A program made the translations under genes and the position numbers. A DNA stretch of 64,000 bases from Gammaproteobacteria bacterium (GTDB lineage: Bacteria > Pseudomonadota > Gammaproteobacteria > Pseudomonadales > Halieaceae): positions 1 to 64,000 of the forward strand of contig JAUICG010000002.1 in the NCBI GenBank assembly GCA_030427485.1. The letters run 5' to 3'. The notes beneath the pieces are model-generated. The model made no database searches, was not told the DNA's origin, and saw only the letters and a list, made by a program, of their open reading frames with translations. Shown piece by piece: positions 8,498-17,471 of the stretch (the first letter of the stretch is position 1; each line of letters begins with the position of its first letter).

Positions 8498-8744
8498 TAT
8501 CGTGAGACAGAGGCAGATTACAACAACTACCCATTGGACCAATGCGGGCGCGTGGATTGAAACTGGTCTTGAAGTCCTCGGCTTTGTAGCGGGCGTATAT
8601 ACATCGGTAGGACCCAAGGCTGGACGACTTCGCAGCGGCGCAGGCAGCGGACGAAGCGGAGCTGCGCGGCTTTTTCGGGGAGCCCTTTGCAGCAGTGTTG
8701 AGTCCGCTCTTTACACCAGTAAATTCCAAGCGTATGGTTAGTAT
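8498..8744. other. Non-coding segment between repeat 1 and the ATPase gene
   Basis: About 250 bases without a credible gene. It contains the CRISPR-repeat-like element at 8532-8563, an ACGAAGCGGAGC-type GC-rich patch near 8650, and AT-richer sequence just before the ATPase start. The 84-codon frame here has no family features. The segment is the left part of the ~1.6-kb block lying between the two direct repeats. Confidence 0.5.
8532..8563 (+). CRISPR. Single orphan repeat-like sequence, type I-C CRISPR 3' end
   Basis: The 19 bases at 8545-8563, ending in GCGTGGATTGAAAC, match from memory the 3' half of the common proteobacterial type I-C repeat. The 5' half (8532-8544) is instead the short palindrome CATTGG-A-CCAATG and does not match. 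No second copy follows after a spacer length and no cas gene is present. If real, it is a relic or misplaced repeat rather than a working array. Confidence 0.35.
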
Positions 8745-9980
8745 ATGACTGATGTAAAGCGAAACCTCGAAGATCGGATCAACCAGTTACTGGAGATATT
8801 CCCAGTCGTTTTGTTGATTGGCGCCAGACAAACCGGGAAAACAACACTGAGCAGGGCTGTCAGGCCGAAATGGCACTACTTTGATCTGGAGAACGCGGCC
8901 GATTATGACTTTGTCAGCCGTGACTATGGCTTTCTTTTCCAGGAATACCCTCGCAACGTTATCTTCGATGAGGCGCAAGAGCTACCCGGTCTGTTCCGAC
9001 AACTCAGGGGTGTGATCGACGCCAACCGGCAGGAATCTAATCGTTTTATTCTCACTGGATCGAGTTCACCCGATCTGCTTCAGCAAGCCAGTGACTCCCT
9101 CGCGGGTCGTATTGCCATCGTGGAAATTGGCACCCTGAAAATGAATGAAATTCGACAACAGGCGCTACCGCCCTTCTACCGGATTTTTGAACATGAACTG
9201 ACTACCGAGACACTTGACGCCATCAAGGCGCTGGCTTGCCCAATCGATGATGTCATCCCTTTTTTCCTTCAAGGTGGTTATCCTGAACCCACGCTGTCAG
9301 GAGATGATTATGCGTATAACGCCTGGATGGAAAATTACTACCGCACCTATATCAATAGCGACATCAAAAAGTTGTTTCCACGTCTTGATGCCCTGCGGTA
9401 CCGACGGTTTGTTGCCATGCTTTCATCCTTGTCGGGGACGATTATCAACAAGGCGCAACTGGGTCGCTCTGTCGATGTATCGGAGGTCACAATCCGGGAT
9501 TACCTGGACATAGCTGACAAAACGTTTTTTTGGCGAACTATTCCCTCCTTTGAAACCTCGAAAAGCAGGTCCACCGTCAAGATGCCCAAAGGCATTGTCA
9601 GAGACAGCGGGATAAACCATTACCTGTCAGGCATTGATTCCAGGGAAAAACTACTCCGCGCTGCACAAGTCGGGCAGAATTTCGAATCCTTTATCATTGA
9701 AGAAATCATTAAAGGTATTCAGGCAAGCCAGGTAACTCGCTGGGATTATTTTTACTTTCGCACTAAAAATGGTGCGGAAATTGACCTGGTACTCGATGGC
9801 AGTTTTGGAATATTGCCCATTGAAATCAAATTTGGCCGCCAGACTTCGCTGAAGCAATTGACATCACTACAGCAATTTGTACAGCGGCACGACTTGCCAC
9901 TTGGCGTGTTGATCAACAATAGCAACGAAATTCGCATGCTCAGTGAGAGGCTTGTTCAAGTGCCGGCCGGGTGCTTGTAG
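8745..9980 (+). CDS. AAA ATPase with DUF4143 (AAA_14 family)
   Basis: A 411-residue protein with Walker A G-A-R-Q-T-G-K-T-T at residues 26-34, Walker B N-V-I-F-D-E-A-Q near 75, and sensor-like L-T-G-S-S-S-P near 105, typical of AAA_14. The C-terminal DUF4143 part ends in N-G-A-E-I-D-L-V-L followed by P-I-E-I-K-F-G, an E-x-D and E-x-K arrangement like PD-(D/E)xK nucleases. Family members are widespread, often horizontally acquired, and of unsettled function. Base composition is visibly more AT-rich than the neighbours. Together with the flanking direct repeats this indicates an insertion between hxlR and its probable target. Confidence 0.85.
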   Translation: MTDVKRNLEDRINQLLEIFPVVLLIGARQTGKTTLSRAVRPKWHYFDLENAADYDFVSRDYGFLFQEYPRNVIFDEAQELPGLFRQLRGVIDANRQESNRFILTGSSSPDLLQQASDSLAGRIAIVEIGTLKMNEIRQQALPPFYRIFEHELTTETLDAIKALACPIDDVIPFFLQGGYPEPTLSGDDYAYNAWMENYYRTYINSDIKKLFPRLDALRYRRFVAMLSSLSGTIINKAQLGRSVDVSEVTIRDYLDIADKTFFWRTIPSFETSKSRSTVKMPKGIVRDSGINHYLSGIDSREKLLRAAQVGQNFESFIIEEIIKGIQASQVTRWDYFYFRTKNGAEIDLVLDGSFGILPIEIKFGRQTSLKQLTSLQQFVQRHDLPLGVLINNSNEIRMLSERLVQVPAGCL

Positions 9981-10064
9981 ACGGCGCGATCATGTCCCCA
10001 GTGTTGATAGAGCATATCCGCAGCAACGCCTCGCCCAACCAGTTCGTAATCCGTCGCTTCCCCC

Positions 10065-10140
10065 TGTCGCGATTCGCCGCAGTTGGCTATTCTAAAGAAT
10101 TCTAACGGTAAACCTAGACTAGGTCCAATTTATGGACTAT
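10065..10140 (+). repeat. Direct repeat copy 2 (oxidoreductase promoter/operator region)
   Basis: Matches copy 1 at 8422-8497: the first 28 bases are identical, then the copies diverge. It carries the same dyad, GTCCA (10123-10127) N5 TGGAC (10133-10137), about 100 bases upstream of the molybdopterin oxidoreductase start. The dyad is conserved between copies although the bases around it differ, which argues for selection as an operator. Confidence 0.85.
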
Positions 10141-10238
10141 TGTATCCTGAAATTGGACTGACGTTTGACAGTTCCGGGCACGGCAGCGCCCCGACCGCCG
10201 GCCCGCAATGTGGATCGCACAGCAGCAGGAGAACCGGT

Positions 10239-12521
10239 ATGACCCGCCAGACGACGACACACAGCAGCGCCTGCAACCTTTGTTTTGTAAACTGCGGTAT
10301 CAACGTGGAACTGGGCGGCGACGACGGTCGCCAGTTCATTAAAATCCGCGGGGATGACAAACACCCCACCTCGAAAGGCTATATCTGTAACAAGGCCGCC
10401 CGCCTCAATTACTACCAGAACAACGGCGCCCGGCTGACCACGCCAATGCGGCGCCGGGAGGATGGCAGCTATGAACCTGTCGACTGGGATACCGCCATCG
10501 CGGAGGTCGCCGCCCGCCTCGGCGCGGTGAAGGAACGCCACGGCGGAGAGCGTATTTTCTACTACGGCGGCGGCGGCCAGGGTAACCACCTGGTGGGCGC
10601 ATCCGCGCTGGGACTGCGCGGCGCCCTGGGCGTCAAGTACATGGGCAACGCGATATCCCAGGAAAAAACCGGGCTGGCCTGGGTGATGAGCCGCATGATC
10701 GGCGGCCTGACACACCCGGAATTACACCATGCCCAGGTCGCGGTACTCATCGGCAAAAACCCGTTCATGAGCAACGGCATGGACCGCGCGCGGCCGTGGC
10801 TGAAGGACATCAAGGCGGACCCGAAGCGCACCCTGATCGTGATCGACCCGCGCCGCACGGAAACCGCAGACTACGCGGATATTCACCTGGCGGTGACCCC
10901 GGGCAGGGACGCCTGGTGCCTGGCGGCCATCATCGGCCATATCGTGCAATCGGATTGGCTGCCCCACGACTGGCTGGATGAGCACACCCGCGGCCTGGCG
11001 CCCGTGGTGGAACATTTCAGCACAGTGCCGGTCGATGAGTACGCCAGGTTTGCCGGGCTCGACCCGGCGCTGGTCAGGCAGGCGGCGCAGCAGATCGGCA
11101 CAGCTCAGAGCGTCGCCCTGGAGGAGGATATCGGTATCCAGATGGCGCCGCACTCGACGCTCGTCACCTATCTCAACCACCTGGTCGTCCTGCTCACCGG
11201 CAACTACGGCAAACCCGGCACCCAGGGCATGGTCACCCAACTTGCCCATGTGATTTCAATGCACCGGTCCCGGCTGGACGAAGACGGTGTCGACCAACTG
11301 CCGCAGCTACCCGTTACCGGCGCACCGATCATCAGTGGACTCTATCCCGGCGCCTTCCTCGCCGAGGAAATCCTCAACGACCACCCCGAGCGCCCGCGCG
11401 CGCTGGTCATCGAGAGTTCGAACCCCGTGCACTCGCTACCCGGCTCCAACACACTGAGCGAGGCGATTCGCTCGCTGGAATTCAGCCTGTGCGTGGACGT
11501 GGCGATGACGGAGACGGCGCGTGCCTGCGATTACGTGTTGCCGGCGTCCACCACCTACGAAAAATGGGAGGCCACGTTCTTTCCGCGCAACTTCCCGGCC
11601 AATATCTTCCACCTGCGCAAGCCCCTGCTCCCGGCCGCGCCCAATACGCTGACGGAACAGGAAATCCACGCCCGAATTATCGAGGCGATGGGCCTGGTCG
11701 AGGAAGGCGATCTCGTCGAGTTGCGCGCGGCCGCGGCACAGGGCATGGAGGCCTACCGCGACGCGTTCTTCGGCGCGCTGGGCAGCAACCCGAAGATTGG
11801 ACAACTGCTGCCGTATTTTCTCTACCGCACACTGGGCCCGAGCCTCGGGGCGGGCAACGAGTCCACCGCGATCGTCTGGGGCCTGTGCCACGTCTACACC
11901 GCGCAGTACGCGGCCGAAGCAGCGCGCGCCGGCTGGCGTGGCCCGAATGCGGGTATCGACCTGTTCAACGCGCTGCGCAATGCCGAGACGGCGGTGGTGA
12001 TCGGCGAGTCCACCTACGACGAGTCGTTCAGCCGCATCCCTCTCCCCGAGAACAGGATTCAGCTGCACATTCCCGAGTTACTCGAGGAGGCCTCTGTGCT
12101 CAGGACCATGACACCACTGCTGGACGTCACGGACGAGTACCCCTTCGCGCTGGTGGCGGGCGCGCGGCGCGCCTACACCGCGAACTGCGCGATCCGCGAC
12201 CCGCGATGGGCGAAAGGCAAGCACATCACCGCCCTGACGATACACCCCGACGACGGCGAGAAGTTCCAACTACCCGATGGCGCGCTGGTGAAACTGGAAA
12301 CCGATATGGGCTCCACCGTGATCGATCTGGCCTACGACGACCGGATGCAACCGGGCACGGCGTCCGTACCCAACGGCCAGGGCATGTCGTTCACCGATGA
12401 GTACGGCAACACACTGCCGGCCGGCGTCTTCGCCAACACGCTGACCAACCCGCGCAACCGTGACCGCTTCGCCGGCACACCGCACCACAAGTTCGTCCCA
12501 GCGCGGATCAGCCTGGCCTAA
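10239..12521 (+). CDS. Molybdopterin oxidoreductase (Mo/W-bis-PGD family, [4Fe-4S])
   Basis: A 760-residue enzyme of the DMSO-reductase superfamily. An N-terminal iron-sulfur motif has Cys12, Cys15, Cys19 and Cys50 with Lys two residues on (C-N-K), the usual electron relay. The middle holds the MGD-binding domains (for example I-G-K-N-P-F and V-I-D-P-R-R-T-E-T-A), and the C-terminus is the dinucleotide-binding barrel (N-P-R-N-R-D-R-F-A-G-T-P-H-H-K-F). No Tat signal is seen, so it is probably cytoplasmic. The frame extends 52 codons upstream but AGGAG precedes the ATG at 10239 and family similarity begins there. The substrate is unknown. The upstream dyad suggests HxlR control. Confidence 0.88.
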   Translation: MTRQTTTHSSACNLCFVNCGINVELGGDDGRQFIKIRGDDKHPTSKGYICNKAARLNYYQNNGARLTTPMRRREDGSYEPVDWDTAIAEVAARLGAVKERHGGERIFYYGGGGQGNHLVGASALGLRGALGVKYMGNAISQEKTGLAWVMSRMIGGLTHPELHHAQVAVLIGKNPFMSNGMDRARPWLKDIKADPKRTLIVIDPRRTETADYADIHLAVTPGRDAWCLAAIIGHIVQSDWLPHDWLDEHTRGLAPVVEHFSTVPVDEYARFAGLDPALVRQAAQQIGTAQSVALEEDIGIQMAPHSTLVTYLNHLVVLLTGNYGKPGTQGMVTQLAHVISMHRSRLDEDGVDQLPQLPVTGAPIISGLYPGAFLAEEILNDHPERPRALVIESSNPVHSLPGSNTLSEAIRSLEFSLCVDVAMTETARACDYVLPASTTYEKWEATFFPRNFPANIFHLRKPLLPAAPNTLTEQEIHARIIEAMGLVEEGDLVELRAAAAQGMEAYRDAFFGALGSNPKIGQLLPYFLYRTLGPSLGAGNESTAIVWGLCHVYTAQYAAEAARAGWRGPNAGIDLFNALRNAETAVVIGESTYDESFSRIPLPENRIQLHIPELLEEASVLRTMTPLLDVTDEYPFALVAGARRAYTANCAIRDPRWAKGKHITALTIHPDDGEKFQLPDGALVKLETDMGSTVIDLAYDDRMQPGTASVPNGQGMSFTDEYGNTLPAGVFANTLTNPRNRDRFAGTPHHKFVPARISLA

Positions 12522-12614
12522 TGCGAAATCCGGATGCAGCGGCACAGGAGGCGACAGGCGTCAGCGATATAGCCGTTATACCCGGGGTCGGCGCGCCGAA
12601 CGGCGGCCGCCCTG

Positions 12615-13505
12615 TCAGCCGGCGTGACGGCTGCGATAGCGCGGCACCAGCAGTGCCGCGATGGCCAGTTGCAGCCCGCCGTACAACAGCAGACTGAACA
12701 GTACCGCATCGCCCAGGTGGCTGGTGGCCGATGCCGCGGCGGGAAACAGTGAGGCCTTCAACAACACGCCGAGGTTCACATTGCGCACGATCACTTCAAA
12801 CTCGATCGCGGTGGCGTCCGCCCGGGAAAGCCCGAACAGGCGCGAGGCCAACCAGCCCATCGCGACCAGCACGAAGGTGAACGAGACCACCAGCAGCACG
12901 TTGTCCGCGCCGAACGCCTCGATATCCAGGCGCCCCGCGCTCATGGAACCGACCACGATCAGCACAATACCCAGCAGCGATGCGCGAATACACCACTTTG
13001 ATACCGCCGCCGCGTTCTCCGGGTACATATAAAGATAGGTCATGCCGAGGGCCAGCGGCAGCAGCAATGTGAAGGCTATTTCATTCACGATCTGCCCCGT
13101 GGGCATCGTGAAGTCGGCGGGCAGGCTGTCGCTGATCAGCGCAGCGAGGATCAACGGCGTGGTCAACAGGCACGCCAGCGTGGTGAGGCCGGTGATGCTG
13201 ATCGATAGCGCGCTGTTGCCACGCGCAAAAAACGTGAAGATATTGGAGGTGGTACCGCCCGGGATCGCGGCAATCAGCGCGATACCGATCGCGACGCCAC
13301 CGTTAACACCCAGCACACGCAGGAAGGCAAACGCGGCGAGCGGTACCAGCAGCAGTTGCACCACCATCCCGATGGTGACCGCCCTGGGCTCGCGCACCAC
13401 ATCGCGAAAGTCGCGGCCGGTGAGCGTGGCGCCCATGCCGAGCATCGCCATCACCAGTTGAAAGACGGCAAACCAGTACTCGTATTCCACGTAAAAAGCG
13501 CCCAT
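12615..13505 (-). CDS. Bile acid:sodium symporter (BASS) family transporter
   Basis: A polytopic membrane protein of 296 residues with about nine or ten hydrophobic segments. The motif A-M-L-G-M-G-A-T-L-T lies in the first third, and I-P-G-G-T-T-S-N-I-F-T-F-F-A-R-G-N is the BASS crossover region that binds sodium. Bacterial BASS proteins import organic anions such as pantoate, pyruvate or bile acids with sodium; the substrate cannot be told here. It converges with the molybdopterin oxidoreductase, and the small hypothetical gene at 13535 lies just upstream on the same strand. Confidence 0.85.
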   Translation of the reverse strand: MGAFYVEYEYWFAVFQLVMAMLGMGATLTGRDFRDVVREPRAVTIGMVVQLLLVPLAAFAFLRVLGVNGGVAIGIALIAAIPGGTTSNIFTFFARGNSALSISITGLTTLACLLTTPLILAALISDSLPADFTMPTGQIVNEIAFTLLLPLALGMTYLYMYPENAAAVSKWCIRASLLGIVLIVVGSMSAGRLDIEAFGADNVLLVVSFTFVLVAMGWLASRLFGLSRADATAIEFEVIVRNVNLGVLLKASLFPAAASATSHLGDAVLFSLLLYGGLQLAIAALLVPRYRSRHAG

Positions 13506-13534
13506 GCCTGGTGTTCCCCACTAACTTCCGCAAG

Positions 13535-13828
13535 TCAATTGTGCTCGACATCCTGTAATGCCGCCAAAATTTCCGCGTTGGAAAAATCGATTCTGGGTAA
13601 GCCGGTATCGCCACACGCATAGCGGCCGATCTTCTCGTGGACAAAATTGTCCGGCGAGGCTGCCCAGCGTTGCATGTGCTGCAGCGCAGCCGAGTCCTGA
13701 TCCATGATGACAAGCTGTTCGGCCTCGATACCGTCACAAAAGATGCCGGCGGCATGGCGGGGCGTGTGCAGCACATAGTCGCCGCCGGGGCCTACGACCA
13801 GCGCGCCAGTTTTATCGAAAGAAAACAT
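13535..13828 (-). CDS. Small conserved-looking hypothetical protein
   Basis: A 97-residue soluble protein not recognised as a named family. It begins M-F-S-F-D-K-T-G-A-L-V-V-G-P-G-G-D-Y and is moderately acidic, with no signal peptide or membrane segment. It lies 29 bases upstream of the BASS transporter on the same strand, so co-transcription is likely. Codon use matches the neighbours and no competing frame covers the stretch better. Confidence 0.55.
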   Translation of the reverse strand: MFSFDKTGALVVGPGGDYVLHTPRHAAGIFCDGIEAEQLVIMDQDSAALQHMQRWAASPDNFVHEKIGRYACGDTGLPRIDFSNAEILAALQDVEHN

Positions 13829-14171
13829 GCGGATTACCCCTTGTCGGCTTTTAGCCCGAACAATCCTACCTTATTGCGGCAGGCGCCCGCAGGACAGGCG
13901 CAAACCCGAAGAGAGCGCACGCCGGGTTCGATCGGCGAGGTCGAGCATTCAGTAGTCCTTCACCACGCAACTCTCCACCGTGACAATACCCCAAACGGGT
14001 GCCATACTGACAGTGTCCTCACGCCAACACACACTGTTGCGACGGATAATAATCGGGTCGCGACAGGTGACAGACACTGCCTGACTGCGGCTCACGCGGG
14101 CGCGGTCAGGATGGCTGCGCACGGTGCTAAAACAACCGCAAAAAAAACGAAAGAACAAAGAGGAAATGTGT
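13829..14171. other. Divergent intergenic region with an inverted repeat
   Basis: About 340 bases between the small hypothetical gene and the pectinacetylesterase-like gene. The only structure I can support is CTGTTGCGAC (14034-14043) facing GTCGCGACAG (14057-14066), matching at nine of ten positions. It could be an operator or a hairpin about 110 bases upstream of the esterase start. No convincing promoter boxes or RNA gene were seen. Confidence 0.35.
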
Positions 14172-15422
14172 ATGAACAGGAAGGCGAAACACTGGTTGAC
14201 CGGAACCCTGATTGCCGGGTTGGCCACGTTAACAGGCACCCAGGCCACCGCAAATGACTGGAACCAAGTACCCCTGACGGGGCCCACACCCTACCTGTTG
14301 CCCGATGGCACGACGCGTGTGCTGAACCCCTCCTGTAGCAATGGCCCGGTACTCAACGGGGATACTATCGAGGCGGCGGATCCCCAGTTTTCCTTCTTCT
14401 ACCAGCTGGGCGACCCGCAGAAGCTCCTGATCGCGCTGGACGGCGGTGGCGGGTGCTGGGATGCGCTCACCTGCCTGGGCTCGCCGCTGCTGGACAACTC
14501 GGTGTACGACCAGACCGTGAACGAGACTCCGGCGTACGCGGAAACAGTTGGCGGGCTGGTCGATGCGGACAATCCCGACAACCCCTACCGCGATTACACC
14601 AAGGTGTTCATTCCCTATTGCACTGGCGATGTGCACTGGGGCAGCCGCGATACCGAGTATACGCTGCGTCGTCTCGCGCAACCGGACCTCAAATGGGTGA
14701 TACGTCACCGCGGTACCGATAACCTTCTCGCGGTACTGCAATGGCTGCGGACCCAGGGGCTGAACGAAGGGGTAGACCTCGGGAGCCTGAGCCACCTGAC
14801 CGTGACCGGCGCCAGCGCCGGCGCCTACGGCGCCACCCTGACCTTTCCCTATGTGGCGTCGCTCGCCCCGACTGCGCGGATGACTTTGATCGCTGACGCG
14901 GGCGTCGGCGTGATCAACGAATCCTTCTACCGCACTGCCCTGTACGACCCGGCCAACCCCGGTGCCGCCAGCTGGGGTGTGGTGGATTCCGTGCCGTCCT
15001 TCATGGGACTGAACGAGGCCTTTCTCGCCCAGTATGCCAACAAACCGCTGGCCCTGCTGCCCGCCTGGTACGCCGAACTGTGGCGCTACCGCCCCTGGTC
15101 GCGCATGGCGGTACTGACCAGCAATCGCGACACGGTACAGATAGGCTTCTATGGCTTGATGGAATTACTCGGGGGCCGCCTCGACAACCTCCTGCAAATA
15201 CCCGTGGAGTGGTATCTCAAGATGCAGGCGATCACCAATGCCACGGAAGCGCTGCCCAATTACCGGACCTTCATTGAAGACGGCGACTACCATACAGTCA
15301 TCGCCGAGGATCGCTATTACCAGCCCGGTGCGTCCGGCGTATCCGTACGGGAATGGAACGACGCGATGCTGACCGCGCCGCGCGCCGGATGGCAGACCAT
15401 CGACGTCGGCTCCCCGTTCTAG
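14172..15422 (+). CDS. Secreted pectinacetylesterase-family (Notum-like) hydrolase
   Basis: A 416-residue alpha/beta hydrolase with a signal peptide (about 1-27). Family landmarks are the oxyanion region A-L-D-G-G-G-G-C-W-D, the segment F-I-P-Y-C-T-G-D-V-H-W-G and the nucleophile elbow G-A-S-A-G with Ser215. The family removes acyl groups from carbohydrates or lipoproteins; bacterial members often have unknown substrates. The ATG at 14172 has AGAGGAAA at the right distance; the upstream in-frame ATG would spoil the signal peptide. A DsbA-like gene follows 26 bases later, so the two may form an operon; the oxidoreductase could assist the several Cys residues here. Confidence 0.82.
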   Translation: MNRKAKHWLTGTLIAGLATLTGTQATANDWNQVPLTGPTPYLLPDGTTRVLNPSCSNGPVLNGDTIEAADPQFSFFYQLGDPQKLLIALDGGGGCWDALTCLGSPLLDNSVYDQTVNETPAYAETVGGLVDADNPDNPYRDYTKVFIPYCTGDVHWGSRDTEYTLRRLAQPDLKWVIRHRGTDNLLAVLQWLRTQGLNEGVDLGSLSHLTVTGASAGAYGATLTFPYVASLAPTARMTLIADAGVGVINESFYRTALYDPANPGAASWGVVDSVPSFMGLNEAFLAQYANKPLALLPAWYAELWRYRPWSRMAVLTSNRDTVQIGFYGLMELLGGRLDNLLQIPVEWYLKMQAITNATEALPNYRTFIEDGDYHTVIAEDRYYQPGASGVSVREWNDAMLTAPRAGWQTIDVGSPF

Positions 15423-15448
15423 ACCCCGGGCGCAGTTGAGCACACAGC

Positions 15449-16117
15449 ATGAACACACAGGCACAAGCCGGCTCATTGAAAATCGACATCGTCTCGGATG
15501 TGGTATGCCCCTGGTGCATCATCGGCTACAGGCAGTTGCAGAAGGCGCTGGACGCGCGGCCGGGCCGGTTCGATGTCAGCATCAGCTGGCATCCCTTCGA
15601 ACTGAACCCCCATATGCCGGCAGAGGGGCAGAACCTTCGCGAGCACCTGGCGCAGAAATACGGCAGCACCCTCGAAGAAAGCAGGGCGGCGCGCGCCCGG
15701 CTCACCGCACTGGGTGAATCCCTCGGCTTCACGTTCAACTATTTCGACGGCATGCGCATGGTGAACACCTTTCGCGCGCACCAGTTACTGCACTGGGCCA
15801 GGGAGCGGGGTCGGCAGACTGAACTGAAACTGGCACTGTTCGCCGCCTTCTTCACGCACCGGGAGGACGTCAACGATGTGCAGGTATTGGCGAGTGCCGC
15901 CGGTCGCTGCCAGTTACCGGCCGCAGAGGCAACCGCGGTACTCGAAGACGGGCGCTACGCGGCGCTCGTGCGCAGTGAGCAACAGCACTGGCTCGACCGG
16001 GATATACACGCGGTACCCACCTTTGTGTTCAATGACAAGTTCCTGGTGCCCGGTGCGCAGGAGGCGGAAACCTTCGTGCGCGTGCTGGACAGAATAGCCG
16101 CCAGCGAGGCCGCCTGA
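15449..16117 (+). CDS. DsbA-family thiol oxidoreductase, FrnE-like
   Basis: A 222-residue thioredoxin-fold protein with active site C20-P-W-C23 preceded by D-I-V-S-D-V-V, the FrnE/polyketide-isomerase branch signature. The all-alpha insertion spans about residues 60-150, and the cis-Pro segment V-P-T-F-V-F-N lies near 190. There is no signal peptide, so it acts in the cytoplasm, as do other FrnE proteins linked to oxidative stress. It follows the pectinacetylesterase-like gene on the same strand. Confidence 0.88.
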   Translation: MNTQAQAGSLKIDIVSDVVCPWCIIGYRQLQKALDARPGRFDVSISWHPFELNPHMPAEGQNLREHLAQKYGSTLEESRAARARLTALGESLGFTFNYFDGMRMVNTFRAHQLLHWARERGRQTELKLALFAAFFTHREDVNDVQVLASAAGRCQLPAAEATAVLEDGRYAALVRSEQQHWLDRDIHAVPTFVFNDKFLVPGAQEAETFVRVLDRIAASEAA

Positions 16118-16222
16118 GCGCGCGGTGAGCGCGACGCCGGGCAGGACAAGGCCAGCCGCGGTCATTGAGCGCCCAATGCCAAACCCTCACCGGCTACGCG
16201 GCGCGACACCAACCGAATCCTG

Positions 16223-17155
16223 TCACACACCCGGGGACGGCTGCCTGCGCCCGGTAAGCTCCTTGACGACACGAATCATCGAGAGGTCCGGGGAATGCCC
16301 GCGATCGACAGCGAAACCCAGACTTTTCGCCAATGACAGCATCTCCTTGTTCTCGCGCAGGATCAGGCCCTCCAGCCGCCGCAAGCCGGCAATAGCGGCC
16401 GCGCTGATAACCAATTGCAGCAACTGGCTGCCGACACCCTGGCCCTGCCACTCATCGGAGACCACCACGGCAAACTCGGCCACTCCCGCCTCCCCCGTGG
16501 GCGCGTAGCGCGCCACGCCTATCTGGCGCTCGCGACTGTCCTCGTTGACCGTGGCGATCAACGCGTAGGACAGCGGATAATCAGGGTTTGTCAGCAGGGC
16601 GAGCAGGCGTGGCGGCAGTTGCCGGAGTCCGGAGAAAAACCGCAGCGAACGGGAACGCTCGGACAGCGCGGTCACAAACGCCTGTTCGATCTCCGCATCC
16701 TCCGGCTGCATCATGCGAAACGTGACCTGCGTGCCATCGCGCAACGACAGCGCCACCATGCCATCCTTCGGCAGGCCGGGCTCACCGGGAAGTTCCTCGC
16801 GCAGGCGATTGAACACATAAGCAGCGAGCAGTGGTCTGCGCACCAGGTCCAGCGCGCCCGCCCCGACAATACGCTCGCGCAGCGCCAAATCCCCGCCATC
16901 GGTGACCGCGACAACGGAAAGCCTGGCCGCAGCGGCGCGGACGTGCTCGAGCAGCGTCGCGGGCTGCGCCTCGCAAACATCAATATCCAGGAACATCACG
17001 CTGCCGTCGAGCAACCCCGAATCGAGCATCTCCAGGCACCCGGGCAATGTGTCGAAGCGACGCACGCCGATACCGTAGCGATGCAGCAACGACCCCAGGG
17101 CCGAGGCCAAACCGGGATCCGGGTCGACAACACAAATGTCCGGTCGCTTATCCAT
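16223..17155 (-). CDS. Receiver-like domain fused to Pat-type GNAT acetyltransferase
   Basis: A protein of about 310 residues. Residues 5-120 look like a response-regulator receiver: D-I-C-V-V-D-P-D supplies the acidic pocket, F-L-D-I-D the phospho-acceptor aspartate, V-V-A-V-T the Thr, and R-R-P the place of the usual K-P. Residues 150-300 are a GNAT domain close to the C-terminal domain of protein lysine acetyltransferases (Pat): R-F-F-S-G-L-R, then A-E-F-A-V-V-V-S-D-E-W-Q-G-Q-G-V-G-S, the acetyl-CoA loop. I infer phospho- or ligand-regulated acetylation. An alternative start is 17194. It is convergent with the FrnE-like gene. Confidence 0.75.
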   Translation of the reverse strand: MDKRPDICVVDPDPGLASALGSLLHRYGIGVRRFDTLPGCLEMLDSGLLDGSVMFLDIDVCEAQPATLLEHVRAAAARLSVVAVTDGGDLALRERIVGAGALDLVRRPLLAAYVFNRLREELPGEPGLPKDGMVALSLRDGTQVTFRMMQPEDAEIEQAFVTALSERSRSLRFFSGLRQLPPRLLALLTNPDYPLSYALIATVNEDSRERQIGVARYAPTGEAGVAEFAVVVSDEWQGQGVGSQLLQLVISAAAIAGLRRLEGLILRENKEMLSLAKSLGFAVDRGHSPDLSMIRVVKELTGRRQPSPGV

Positions 17156-17471
17156 TATCGTCGGCTCAGTGCAGACAATCTTCAAGGGCGTCATCGGCGA
17201 CGCCTGCTGGCTTGTAACATGACGCAGTATCGATCGCGCCCAGTATCGCGGCATAGACACGGATCAGCAACCGCCTGACGAGCATGCCCAGCAGTTGCAT
17301 GCGCACCCAACCTCCGGACACCTCGGGTCAGAAACAAAATCGTATGGCCTGTCAACTCGCGGCGGATGCGACTTTTGGTCTAGACTCTGCGTTTCCTGTT
17401 TTTCCAAACCACACCAGCGGACGGGTTCGCGCCAGGGTTTCGGCGTGGCCGCCCGTAGAAGGAGCGAAATC

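Noticed and set aside
8487..8741. 84-codon frame before the AAA ATPase
   Set aside because: Spans the operator-containing repeat and the CRISPR-like element; no family features, so treated as non-coding.
8498..8744. A working CRISPR array
   Set aside because: Only one repeat-like element, no repeated spacing and no cas genes.
10083..10238. N-terminal 52-codon extension of the molybdopterin oxidoreductase
   Set aside because: Overlaps the duplicated operator; a good ribosome site and family similarity start at 10239.
11489..12400. 303-codon plus-strand frame inside the molybdopterin oxidoreductase
   Set aside because: Out-of-frame Arg/Gly-rich shadow.
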